A stretch of DNA of 21,753 bases from DATBWZ01 sp036514535. GTDB lineage: Bacteria; JAMCPX01; DATBWZ01. The translations under genes were made by a program, and so were the position numbers. Below are positions 8,396 to 16,052 of the stretch, one piece after another. Location of the stretch: NCBI GenBank assembly GCA_036514535.1, contig DATBWZ010000080.1:1-21753 (forward strand), read 5' to 3'. The notes under the pieces are model-generated. The model made no database searches. It was not told the DNA's origin and saw only the letters and a list, made by a program, of their open reading frames with translations. Position 1 is the first letter of the stretch; the number at the start of each line of letters is the position of its first letter.

Positions 8396-8425
8396 ATTAT
8401 AACAATTTTAATCACACAATGTCAA
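8396..8425 (-). promoter_or_regulatory. Consensus sigma70-type promoter of the binding-protein operon
   Basis: The minus strand shows -35 TTGACA (8425-8420), an 18-base spacer and -10 TATAAT (8401-8396), both hexamers perfect. Transcription should begin about 7-8 bases past the -10, at or within two bases of ATG 8387. It drives the 8387-5629 unit and lies in the 58-base gap after the kinase stop. Confidence 0.8.
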
Positions 8426-8445
8426 TAATCTATTTTTTGCTTTGT

Positions 8446-10716
8446 TTATTTAAGAACTCCGCGGCAACACCTTACTCCGGTTTCGCTGTCATATGCATCT
8501 TTACCCATATTATACCGCACAGCACATCTTGCTGCCCAATCAGGTTTAGTATAAGAGCCTCCCTTGACAACCATGTCTCCCACTGTAGCAGAAAATTTTG
8601 CGTTAGTCCATTCCCTAAGATTGCCGCTCATATCAAATACTCCTTCCTCACTTTTACATCTATGCCATACACCGGAAGATGAAACGGATCTGTCATTCCC
8701 ATTGCCATCCTCAGTATTGCAGGCATTTCCATCCCACTTATTTCCATATGGAAATTTCAGCTCCCGGGCGCTTTTGCACGCCCTTTCCCATTCCTCCTCG
8801 GAGCACAATCTCTTGCCTGCTGCTTCGCATATCTTCTTTGCATCATACCAAGAAATTCTGGAGGTTGGAATTACTCCATATGTGCCGGGATATTCATATT
8901 TGTCAATACAGAATTCACCGACATAAACATCATGAAAGCTATTATCAAAGGTGTCCTTCATCGGATCATCAATTGAACTCCCCATTATGAAGTTTCCTGC
9001 ACGAATGTAAACCATATTTTCAGGACAGTTCGGAGGTTCTACCGGCGGCTGTTTTGCTGCGGCAACCTTCTCTTCTGTCTTTCGTCTAACTTCTATTTTC
9101 TTTTTCTCAGGCTCGCTGATTTTTGTCGGGAGGGCTTCTTCTTTCCTTGCCTTTTCCTTTGGCAGAACAACCGGAACATTTTCATCTACCGTTGGAACTT
9201 CCCGTTTACCAGCAGGTAAAACAACTTGGACATCCTTCCGGGATTCAACCACCGGAACAGATGGTTCTTCTTTTTGATTGAATTTCATAAAAATAAAGGC
9301 GCTGGTGCCAGCAATACCCAGGAGGATCAGAATAATAACAAATGGAAAATTTTTGTGTTTTTTAACATGATCTTCCTTTAGCTTAACAGGAAAAGAGATT
9401 ACCTTGGTTTGATCTTCAGTTTTAGGATGAAGCTTTCTCACAGCAGAAAAATCGATATCCACAGTTTCCTGCCCTGATGGTTCCACAATTTCAACCTCCC
9501 TGAATTTTGCCACCTTTTCTCCGGAAGGACCTGTTGGACGCTCTGTGATAGAAGCGCTTTCTTCAGCAATGAGTTCCTCTTCCTTTAATTTCCTGTTAAT
9601 TTTGGGTGTTTTTTCAACAGGGCTTGTCTTTTCTGTTCTAATATCTTCTTCAACCAAAGGAGATTCTGCAATCTTTTCTTTCACAGCGGAATCCGGCGAT
9701 TTTTCTTTTACAGGAACAACTTCAATTGTCTCTGGTTCATGCTTTCCAAGGACATTAAACCATTGTTTTTTAAGTTCGCGGACCGTCTTTGTTCGGTTGG
9801 AGGGATCATCCTCTATACATTTCATAATAAGACCGTTCAGTTCTGCAGAAACTTCATGATTATAACTATTTACCGCATTATGCTTTCCCTTAGGAATAAT
9901 ATTGGCAAACATCTCATAAATTATTGCTCCGATTGAATAAATATCAGATGCAAAACTCAGATGTCCCTTGCGTGAAATAAACTCCGGGGCGAAATAGTAA
10001 TATGCCTCCCCCATTGCAAGCTGCAGCGATATAAATTCCTGTGGCTCAAGAAGTTTGTAGATTCCTAAATCCGTCACTTTGATAGCATCCGGAAGTATCA
10101 GAATGTTCTCCGGTTTAAGATCCCCATGAATAATATTTTTTGAATGAATGAATTCAAACAACTCAATAACCGGAGTAATAATTGATTCAGATTCAGAAAG
10201 GGTAAAAAACTGCTTCCCCTCTGCACGGATTGACAACAATTTTTTGAGACTTAATCCCTCCAAGTATTCCATTGTGAAATAAGGATGTCCGTCTATGTCA
10301 GACACATCAAATATCTCAGGAAGGCATTTGTGACGAATACTCTTTATTTCATTTAGAGTAACATGAAATTTGCTTATAATATTTTTTTCTATAAATGTGT
10401 TGCTGAGCAATTTTAAAACCCTGGTAATTTTCTCCTTCTTATCCTTTACTCTGTAAGAGTAAAATAATCCTCCCTCCTGTGCCAGCATCTCCCGCACCTC
10501 ATATCTGTTCAGAATCGTGTCCCCAATCTGAAAGTCTTTTGGGACCGGCAATGCGGGATTAGATGGCGGGTTAAGCATCGTGGTTGCATCGCTATTATTT
10601 GATGGCGGAGGAGTTAAGCCAGAGTCGGCCTTTGTCCCGGGGATCAGTCTTTGACCGCAATGAGAACATATCTGACTTTTATCTGGCACATGGCGCAGGC
10701 ATTTGTAGCACAGCAT
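8446..10716 (-). CDS. Transmembrane Ser/Thr kinase with zinc ribbon and periplasmic FGE-sulfatase-like domain
   Basis: The 756 residues contain an N-terminal zinc ribbon (Cys3, Cys6, Cys17, Cys20), a protein kinase (about 68-320), a charged linker (325-455), one TM helix (458-477), a second low-complexity linker and an FGE/SUMF1-like domain (564-756). Kinase landmarks are Lys102, Glu123, HGDLKPEN (197-204) and DLG (216-218). HGD replaces HRD, DLG replaces DFG and the glycine loop is weak (QEGG, 80-83), so activity is plausible but atypical. The FGE-like domain lacks the paired active-site cysteines of true formylglycine enzymes; only Cys731 and the terminal Cys750-Cys751 are near that site. 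I infer a periplasmic binding or sensing domain. ATG 10716 is the only start after an in-frame stop. Confidence 0.88.
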   Translation of the reverse strand: MLCYKCLRHVPDKSQICSHCGQRLIPGTKADSGLTPPPSNNSDATTMLNPPSNPALPVPKDFQIGDTILNRYEVREMLAQEGGLFYSYRVKDKKEKITRVLKLLSNTFIEKNIISKFHVTLNEIKSIRHKCLPEIFDVSDIDGHPYFTMEYLEGLSLKKLLSIRAEGKQFFTLSESESIITPVIELFEFIHSKNIIHGDLKPENILILPDAIKVTDLGIYKLLEPQEFISLQLAMGEAYYYFAPEFISRKGHLSFASDIYSIGAIIYEMFANIIPKGKHNAVNSYNHEVSAELNGLIMKCIEDDPSNRTKTVRELKKQWFNVLGKHEPETIEVVPVKEKSPDSAVKEKIAESPLVEEDIRTEKTSPVEKTPKINRKLKEEELIAEESASITERPTGPSGEKVAKFREVEIVEPSGQETVDIDFSAVRKLHPKTEDQTKVISFPVKLKEDHVKKHKNFPFVIILILLGIAGTSAFIFMKFNQKEEPSVPVVESRKDVQVVLPAGKREVPTVDENVPVVLPKEKARKEEALPTKISEPEKKKIEVRRKTEEKVAAAKQPPVEPPNCPENMVYIRAGNFIMGSSIDDPMKDTFDNSFHDVYVGEFCIDKYEYPGTYGVIPTSRISWYDAKKICEAAGKRLCSEEEWERACKSARELKFPYGNKWDGNACNTEDGNGNDRSVSSSGVWHRCKSEEGVFDMSGNLREWTNAKFSATVGDMVVKGGSYTKPDWAARCAVRYNMGKDAYDSETGVRCCRGVLK

Positions 10717-10725
10717 ATTAATTAT

Positions 10726-10754
10726 AATTTACACAAAATTACAAAATTTTGCAA
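10726..10754 (-). promoter_or_regulatory. Predicted promoter of the receptor kinase
   Basis: The minus strand has TTGCAA (10754-10749), 17 bases, then TAAATT (10731-10726), nine bases before ATG 10716. A perfect TATAAT (10726-10721) overlaps but is only four bases from the ATG and lacks a well-spaced -35. Either way the leader would be nearly absent. TTGCAA is self-complementary and also fits as the -35 of tldD. Confidence 0.45.
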
Positions 10755-10778
10755 GCAGATACACGTAAATACTATAAT
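10749..10778 (+). promoter_or_regulatory. Predicted tldD promoter sharing its -35 box with the divergent kinase
   Basis: The plus strand has TTGCAA (10749-10754), 18 bases, then a perfect TATAAT (10773-10778), giving a leader of roughly 40 bases. A second candidate, TTGTTT (10788-10793), 17 bases, TAAAAT (10811-10816), would start about five bases before ATG 10828. Which one is used cannot be told from sequence. Confidence 0.5.
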
Positions 10779-10827
10779 ATATTTCTATTGTTTATGGATG
10801 CTGTATAGGATAAAATAAATATCGCTT

Positions 10828-12207
10828 ATGCAGATAGATTATCCGCGTATATTAAAAGCGCTCATCTCGCAGGGGCATGATTATGCGGATGTGTTTAACG
10901 AACGAACGGAAACAACAACTATTTTAAAAGAAAACGGCAAATTTGATAAACTCGCCTCCAGAATGGACAATGGCTACGGGCTAAGAGTAATACGCAATTG
11001 GAAATCTGCTTATGCTTTTTCAAATTTATTAAATCAGAAATCCCTTATAAATCTTGCTGCTGAAACAGCAATTATGCTCAATTCAGAAAATGCCAATACA
11101 GAACATAAAAAGCTAACAGCAAAAAACACAAATTCAATCCATAAAATAGACAAAATGCCGCGGGATATTTCGCTTGAAGAAAAGATCCGGATAGTAAATT
11201 CAGCAGAAAATGTATCAAAAAAATTCCATAAAACAGTAACGCAGGTCAATGTTACTTACAGAGATACGGTGAGAGAAACAGAGATTGCAAATTCTGACGG
11301 AACAATAGTTTCCCAGAAACTCACATATACAACCCTTGTCGTATTTGTTGTAGCCTCAAACGGGGATACAATACAAACCGGTTTTCATGCGGAGGGAGGC
11401 ATGATGGGGCTGGAATTGTTCCGGGTGTTCCCCCCGGAGGAAATAGCTCTCAAAGCTGCAGAGCAGGCTGTTGCAATGCTTTCGGCCAGGCCCGCTCCCT
11501 CAGGAATGATGCAGGTTGTTCTGAGCAGTGAAGCCGGCGGAACAATGATACATGAAGCGGTTGGCCATGGATTGGAAGCAGACCATATCCATGACGGGAC
11601 TTCTATCTATAAAGACAAGATTGGTAAAATGGTAGCTTCTGAATTGATCACTGTAATAGACGATCCCACAATTCAAAATAAGCGCGGTTCATTTGATTTT
11701 GACGATGAAGGAGTTCCTGCCAGAAAAAAAGTGCTCATTGAAAAAGGGATATTGAAGAATTATATGTACGATGTACTTACCGCTATGAAGACAGGAACGA
11801 TATCAAACGGCAGTGGACGCAGGGAATCGTACAGATACAGACCTGTCCCCAGGATGAGCAATACTCTTATTGCGCCAGGAGATTCGGATCCAGGGACAAT
11901 AATCCGTTCCGTGGAACACGGACTCTTTGTTAAGAAAATGGGCGGGGGTGAGGTAAACACATTAACCGGGGATTTTGTATTTCAGGTTATTGAGGGCTAC
12001 ATTATTGAAAAAGGAGCCTTAGGTGAAATGGTCCGCGGAGCCACTATAGCGGGTAACGGACCTGAGATACTGAAAACAATTGATATGGTAGGGCGCGATC
12101 TGGGATATGGAATCGGCACCTGTGGTAAAGATGGGCAGGGGGTCCCTGTTTCAGATGCTCAGCCGACACTGAGGATTCCTGAAATAATTGTCGGCGGCTA
12201 TGCGTAA
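10828..12207 (+). CDS. tldD: TldD zinc metalloprotease
   Basis: The 459-residue protein carries the TldD metal site HEAVGHGLEAD (242-252) and the conserved TldD/PmbA fold features: an N-terminal DYADVF region (18-23), GYGLRV (49-54) and a C-terminal stretch rich in Gly (MGGGEVN). The length is normal for the family (about 450-480). In Escherichia coli TldD pairs with TldE (PmbA) as a heterodimer that degrades unfolded peptides and matures microcin B17 and CcdA. The tldE partner is not next to it here. It is the only plus-strand gene in the central window, divergent from the receptor kinase and convergent with the response regulator. ATG 10828 has no Shine-Dalgarno site nearby. Confidence 0.95.
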   Translation: MQIDYPRILKALISQGHDYADVFNERTETTTILKENGKFDKLASRMDNGYGLRVIRNWKSAYAFSNLLNQKSLINLAAETAIMLNSENANTEHKKLTAKNTNSIHKIDKMPRDISLEEKIRIVNSAENVSKKFHKTVTQVNVTYRDTVRETEIANSDGTIVSQKLTYTTLVVFVVASNGDTIQTGFHAEGGMMGLELFRVFPPEEIALKAAEQAVAMLSARPAPSGMMQVVLSSEAGGTMIHEAVGHGLEADHIHDGTSIYKDKIGKMVASELITVIDDPTIQNKRGSFDFDDEGVPARKKVLIEKGILKNYMYDVLTAMKTGTISNGSGRRESYRYRPVPRMSNTLIAPGDSDPGTIIRSVEHGLFVKKMGGGEVNTLTGDFVFQVIEGYIIEKGALGEMVRGATIAGNGPEILKTIDMVGRDLGYGIGTCGKDGQGVPVSDAQPTLRIPEIIVGGYA

Positions 12208-12260
12208 TATTGCATAACCTAAGAATGCCGGGGCTGACCATCTTAAATTTAAATGTAACA
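12208..12260. other. Convergent gap between tldD and the response regulator
   Basis: These 53 bases separate two convergent stops. I see no stable GC-rich hairpin with a T-tract in either direction, only an AT palindrome (TTAAATTTAA, 12243-12252). Confidence 0.5.
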
Positions 12261-12638
12261 TTACTCTATTTTGAGTAACTCTTTTACAACTTTCAAAACC
12301 TGAGGCGCCTGAATAGGCTTTGTAAGATATGCGTTTGCACCAAGAGTTATAGCCCGCTCCCTGTCTTCTTTCCCACCCTCGGTTGTTATTATTACAACAG
12401 GAATATCTTTATGCAGAGCATCTTTTCTTATAAGGCTGACTAACTTAAGACCATCCATAACCGGCATGTTAATGTCAGTAATGATCAGGTTATAAATATC
12501 CTGAGACAGCTTTTTAAGTCCATCTACACCATCATCGGCTTCTGTAAATTTTATATTTCTCAGACGCTTTAACGCAAAAATAATCAGCTGCCGCATAGTA
12601 GGTGAATCTTCAACAATCAGTAATTTATACTCGGGCAT
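12261..12638 (-). CDS. Single-domain CheY-like response regulator
   Basis: The 125-residue receiver domain has nothing attached. The acidic pocket is Glu10-Asp11, the phospho-acceptor is Asp55 in ITDINMPVMDG (53-63), the switch Thr is 85 or 86, and Lys107 sits in YLTKPI (104-109). All residues needed for phosphotransfer are present. No histidine kinase is in the window, so the phosphodonor is unknown. It lies 15 bases downstream of the GAF coiled-coil gene and is very likely co-transcribed with it. The visible ribosome site is weak (GGA eight bases from ATG 12638). It may pass a signal by protein contact, as CheY and DivK do, since there is no output domain. Confidence 0.95.
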   Translation of the reverse strand: MPEYKLLIVEDSPTMRQLIIFALKRLRNIKFTEADDGVDGLKKLSQDIYNLIITDINMPVMDGLKLVSLIRKDALHKDIPVVIITTEGGKEDRERAITLGANAYLTKPIQAPQVLKVVKELLKIE

Positions 12639-12653
12639 CGTACAATCCAGTCC

Positions 12654-13538
12654 CTATTTGGCAAGAAGGTCTATGAAACTTTGAATTGTTGTCAATTTTC
12701 TCTCCGATTCAGAATAAAGTTTTGAACTGAAGATAGCCGTTGCTGCATGACCTGCCAATAGGGTAAACAGTTCATTGTCAAGTGAAGTGAAAGCTTTTTT
12801 CTGCTGCAACAATTTATATACCACTATTACGCCAATAATTTTATCCTTTATTTTAAGCGGAATGCAGACCAGCGGATTATGAAAATCCAATTTAATTATA
12901 TCCGGGATTTTGTCTTTAAAATATGACTCTCCGGACTGCGCGACATTCCCAATGATCCCACTTCCAAGTTTGAACGCCGGGAATATGTCTCTCTCAATAC
13001 CCTCTGCGGAAACAGCCCTAAGATCTTTTGCTTTTTCATCAAGCAATAGAATCCCAAATTCCTCTGCACCTATCAGATTGATTATTATTTCCATAATAAT
13101 CTGAAGGACATCTTTAAAATCAAGCGTTGAATGGAGTTGATAACTGGCTATGTACAGATTTGCCAGATTATTATTCTCTTCTTCTATTTCAATATATCTC
13201 TGGGCAAAAGTCCTGTTCTCATCCTCTACCTGCCTGAACTTGTCAAGCATCTGGCTTATTCCCTGCTCAAGTTCGTTTATTTTTTTCCTGAGTTCAGCAT
13301 TTGGATCGTGCGAATTTAGTATATCTTTCAGACGGGAGACCTCTCCTTCAAGTTGAACCACCTTGAATCTGAGTTTTTCATTTTCCTTCAGAACATCCTG
13401 GGTAAATTCCGCATTTTTTCTGAAAACCTGAAGAAACTCTTCAACTCTCGCGAAAAGTGCAGTTTCTTCCTCAATATTTTTTTTCTTATCTTTAAGTATT
13501 TCTTCTTCTTTTTCTTCTTTCATATTTTCATAGCTCAT
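12654..13538 (-). CDS. Coiled-coil GAF-domain signalling protein
   Basis: The 294 residues divide into a highly charged N terminus (1-24), a long coiled coil (about 25-125, heptad-rich with many Glu and Lys) and a GAF domain (about 140-275, including FGILLLDEKAKDLRAVSAEG, PLVCIPLKIKDKIIGVIVVY and DNELFTLLAGHAATAI). There is no kinase, cyclase or DNA-binding output, and no signal peptide or TM helix, so it is a cytoplasmic adaptor or ligand sensor. It sits in the same unit as the CheY-like receiver and downstream of the repeat kinase. ATG 13538 is used; a second in-frame ATG five codons later is possible. A separate promoter lies in the 77-base gap upstream. Confidence 0.85.
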   Translation of the reverse strand: MSYENMKEEKEEEILKDKKKNIEEETALFARVEEFLQVFRKNAEFTQDVLKENEKLRFKVVQLEGEVSRLKDILNSHDPNAELRKKINELEQGISQMLDKFRQVEDENRTFAQRYIEIEEENNNLANLYIASYQLHSTLDFKDVLQIIMEIIINLIGAEEFGILLLDEKAKDLRAVSAEGIERDIFPAFKLGSGIIGNVAQSGESYFKDKIPDIIKLDFHNPLVCIPLKIKDKIIGVIVVYKLLQQKKAFTSLDNELFTLLAGHAATAIFSSKLYSESERKLTTIQSFIDLLAK

Positions 13539-13568
13539 AATCTTAATTTTAGACCACTATAGGTTAGT

Positions 13569-13597
13569 ATTATAATAAGCCTACAATTGATTTGCAA
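13569..13597 (-). promoter_or_regulatory. Promoter of the GAF/response-regulator unit with an inverted repeat over the -35
   Basis: The minus strand has TTGCAA (13597-13592), 17 bases, then perfect TATAAT (13574-13569), giving a 5' leader of roughly 23 bases before ATG 13538. The -35 is embedded in the inverted repeat ATTTGC-AA-GCAAAT (13590-13603), a possible operator. An 8-base palindrome CACGCGTG (13607-13614) lies just upstream. Confidence 0.6.
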
Positions 13598-13615
13598 GCA
13601 AATTTTCACGCGTGT

Positions 13616-16039
13616 TCAAATTATACTTTTTAGTTCATCTATAATCTCGCTTGCTCTTGCATATCTTTTAACCAGATCTTTCTCAAGACATTTTAACACA
13701 ATATGATCTATCTCCACCGGAATAATTCCCTGGACAAGACTGCTCGGGACAGGAGGCGGCGTATGAATATGATGATAACCGATATCTCCTTTAGTAAAAG
13801 GAAGGACACCCGTAACCATTTCAAAAATAGTTATCCCAAGCGAATAGATATCCGTTCTGTGGTCAATAGGCATCACTTTAGGATCGCCTAAAATTTGTTC
13901 CGGAGAGGCATAAAAGGGCGTGCCCATTGAACGGGTCTGCAGATTTATGATATCATGGAGAATCTTGGCAAGTCCAAAATCCAGTATCTTTATAATGTTG
14001 TCCTTGCTAAGCATAATATTGTTACTCTTAATGTCCCTGTGAATGATATTGTTCTGGTGAGCATAATCAAGGGCTTTGCATAACTGTATGACTATCTGAA
14101 TTGTCGCTTTAACAGGAATCTTTGTTACTTCCTGTATTCTTTTCTTCAAGGTAAATCCCTCTACAAATTCCATTACTATGGAATATTCTCCGCCATCTTC
14201 TATAACATCATATATGCTAACAATATTAGGATGATTCAGCGCGGCTGCAGCCCTTGCTTCCCGTAGAAAATTCTGGACAGCGTCCTGATCATCCTTAAGG
14301 CTGCTCGGAAGAAGTTTGTACGCAACAACCCTGTTGAGCAGCAAATCCCGCGCTTTGTATACTATACCCATTCCGCCCCTGCCAATTTCCTCAAGCAGTT
14401 CAAACCGTTTTTCTGACCGGATGGCTTTTTTATCCTTCACATCTTCCTTTTTTCTAAATTTTTCTACAAGACCCGCAACCCTGGCAGCTACATCGCTGAA
14501 ATTATAATCTTCAGTAAGTATTCTTTCATAAATTTCAAGCGCCGCAGTGCTATTCCCATGATCTTCAAGAACCTTCGCAAGGTGGTAATAGGGATGCAAT
14601 GTGAATTTGTTTACTCCCTCTCCGGCGATAGCGTCTTTGTATTTGTGGATTGCCTGAGTGAGCATATTCTTATCTTTGAATATATCTCCCAGCAGAACGG
14701 CAGCTTTTCTGTACTCTCTTGATGTTTTTTCAACCTTCTGCAAAAGAGCAATTGCTTTATCCACCTCATTATGCTGATAGTAATTGTCTCCCGCAGCATA
14801 ATAATTGCCTAATTTTTCAAGCATATCGCACTGTTTCTGAAATTCTCCTAATCTTTGGTAGATCTCCGCTGCCTTTACATAATCCCTTCCACGTTCATAA
14901 GCCAGCGCCGCAGATTTTGGCTCTTTTGCTTTTAGAAACATCTCCGCTGCCTGAAGGAAATCGTTTCCGAGCATGTACATCTGTCCCGCCTTTTGAAAGT
15001 TATCAATTCCACGGTAAATCTCTGCAGCATCAAGATAGTTTCCGCCTTTTTCATATTCTTCGGCAGCATTGGTTTTATCCCCTGATAACCTATAAGCATC
15101 AGCCTTCAGCTGCGATGCTTTCTTTGAATCTCCAAGCGCTTCATAAGCCTCGGCAGCTTTTAACGGAAGATTGGATTTTAAGAATAGATCTGCTGCCTGC
15201 TCAAACTTTTTAGATTCCACAGAGATCTCTGCTGCCTTTTGGTAAAAACCGCCTGAGACAAGAATATTAATAGATTTGTCAAGCCTCCCGGCTTTGTAAT
15301 AGTTTTCCCCGCTTTTATACGCAAACTTCTTTACGGGCTCGCTCCTGGTACGGGTATCATCCGCTTTTGCAGAGCTGAATTCTTCATAATAAGACTTTTC
15401 ATACATCTCGGCGGCGTTCTCAAATTTTCTCAAATTACTGAACATTTCAGCCGCCCTGGCATAATCGCCCGATTTCTCATAAAGATACGCAGCTTTTAAT
15501 CCATTACCTATTTTTTCATACATCTCCGCCGCAAGAATATAATTTCCAATCCTTTCAAAAAGTTCTCCCGCTTTTGCAAAATTTTCTCTTTTGACATAAA
15601 TGTTTGCAAGTTCGGGAAGTTTTCCGCTTTTCTCCAGCAAATTTACAGCCTTTTCAAATTTGCCGAGTTCAATATAAATATCGGCAGCCTTTGAGTAGAG
15701 CCTTCCCTCTTCGTAAAGTTCTGCTGCTCTTAAAAGATTGCCAACCTGATGGTACAGTTCTGCTGCCTGCCTGAAATTTCCTGTCTTCACGGCTTCCCTG
15801 GCAAATTTGAGCGCAGCCCTGGAATCAACTATTCCACCTGGAGCAAACACCTTTATTTTCGGAGGAGCCACCAACCATTTCATAAAACTGATCAATAAAT
15901 AAAGAACTATTATCCCTCCCGCAATCCAAATGATATAACTTACAGAGAAGCCATCTATTTTATAATCCAAAATTCTGTCAATCAAACTCAAAATTTTTTT
16001 ATCGGTTGGAATCTCGGATATCATCATTATTAAGTTCAT
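13616..16039 (-). CDS. Membrane-anchored Ser/Thr kinase with about 24 tandem 13-residue helical repeats
   Basis: The 807 residues comprise a TM helix (about 33-54), two arrays of 13-residue repeats with consensus A-A-E-x-Y-E-K-x-G-x-Y-x-K (about 92-221 and 243-428), one or two longer TPR-like units (429-530) and a C-terminal protein kinase (546-807). The kinase is complete: glycine loop GRGGMG (553-558), Lys575, Glu594, HRD (667-669), Asn674, DFG (687-689) and SPE (712-714). Kinase and repeats should be on the same, cytoplasmic face. The order is the reverse of PknB-type receptors, which have the kinase first. ATG 16039 lies 13 bases after ruvB, with AAGGG a few bases upstream, so it is probably co-transcribed with the ruv genes. 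Substrates are unknown. Confidence 0.9.
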   Translation of the reverse strand: MNLIMMISEIPTDKKILSLIDRILDYKIDGFSVSYIIWIAGGIIVLYLLISFMKWLVAPPKIKVFAPGGIVDSRAALKFAREAVKTGNFRQAAELYHQVGNLLRAAELYEEGRLYSKAADIYIELGKFEKAVNLLEKSGKLPELANIYVKRENFAKAGELFERIGNYILAAEMYEKIGNGLKAAYLYEKSGDYARAAEMFSNLRKFENAAEMYEKSYYEEFSSAKADDTRTRSEPVKKFAYKSGENYYKAGRLDKSINILVSGGFYQKAAEISVESKKFEQAADLFLKSNLPLKAAEAYEALGDSKKASQLKADAYRLSGDKTNAAEEYEKGGNYLDAAEIYRGIDNFQKAGQMYMLGNDFLQAAEMFLKAKEPKSAALAYERGRDYVKAAEIYQRLGEFQKQCDMLEKLGNYYAAGDNYYQHNEVDKAIALLQKVEKTSREYRKAAVLLGDIFKDKNMLTQAIHKYKDAIAGEGVNKFTLHPYYHLAKVLEDHGNSTAALEIYERILTEDYNFSDVAARVAGLVEKFRKKEDVKDKKAIRSEKRFELLEEIGRGGMGIVYKARDLLLNRVVAYKLLPSSLKDDQDAVQNFLREARAAAALNHPNIVSIYDVIEDGGEYSIVMEFVEGFTLKKRIQEVTKIPVKATIQIVIQLCKALDYAHQNNIIHRDIKSNNIMLSKDNIIKILDFGLAKILHDIINLQTRSMGTPFYASPEQILGDPKVMPIDHRTDIYSLGITIFEMVTGVLPFTKGDIGYHHIHTPPPVPSSLVQGIIPVEIDHIVLKCLEKDLVKRYARASEIIDELKSII
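14756..15766 (-). repeat. 39-base coding periodicity (13-residue protein repeats)
   Basis: About 24 units of 39 bases encode residues 92-428 of the repeat kinase, with one 21-residue break (222-242) and one 17-residue unit (308-324). The DNA copies are diverged, so selection appears to act on the protein pattern rather than on recent duplication. Confidence 0.85.
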
Positions 16040-16052
16040 TAGAATCCCTTAA

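Noticed and set aside
8077..8682. A 201-codon plus-strand open frame.
   Set aside because: It runs antisense through the binding-protein gene and the 3' end of the receptor kinase and the promoter between them; both minus-strand proteins have clear family motifs and the plus-strand translation has none.
13607..13614. Eight-base palindrome CACGCGTG between the repeat kinase and the GAF gene.
   Set aside because: It is a single short palindrome with asymmetric flanks and no second copy; chance is a fair explanation, so it is noted only beside the promoter.
14719..15213. A 164-codon plus-strand open frame.
   Set aside because: It is antisense to the 13-residue repeats; its length follows from the biased repeat codons, and its translation has no recognisable domain.
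14756..15766. A 39-base periodicity that at first glance resembles a repeat array or CRISPR-like structure.
   Set aside because: It lies wholly in frame inside one long gene, there are no conserved repeats separated by unique spacers, and the period is explained by the 13-residue protein unit.
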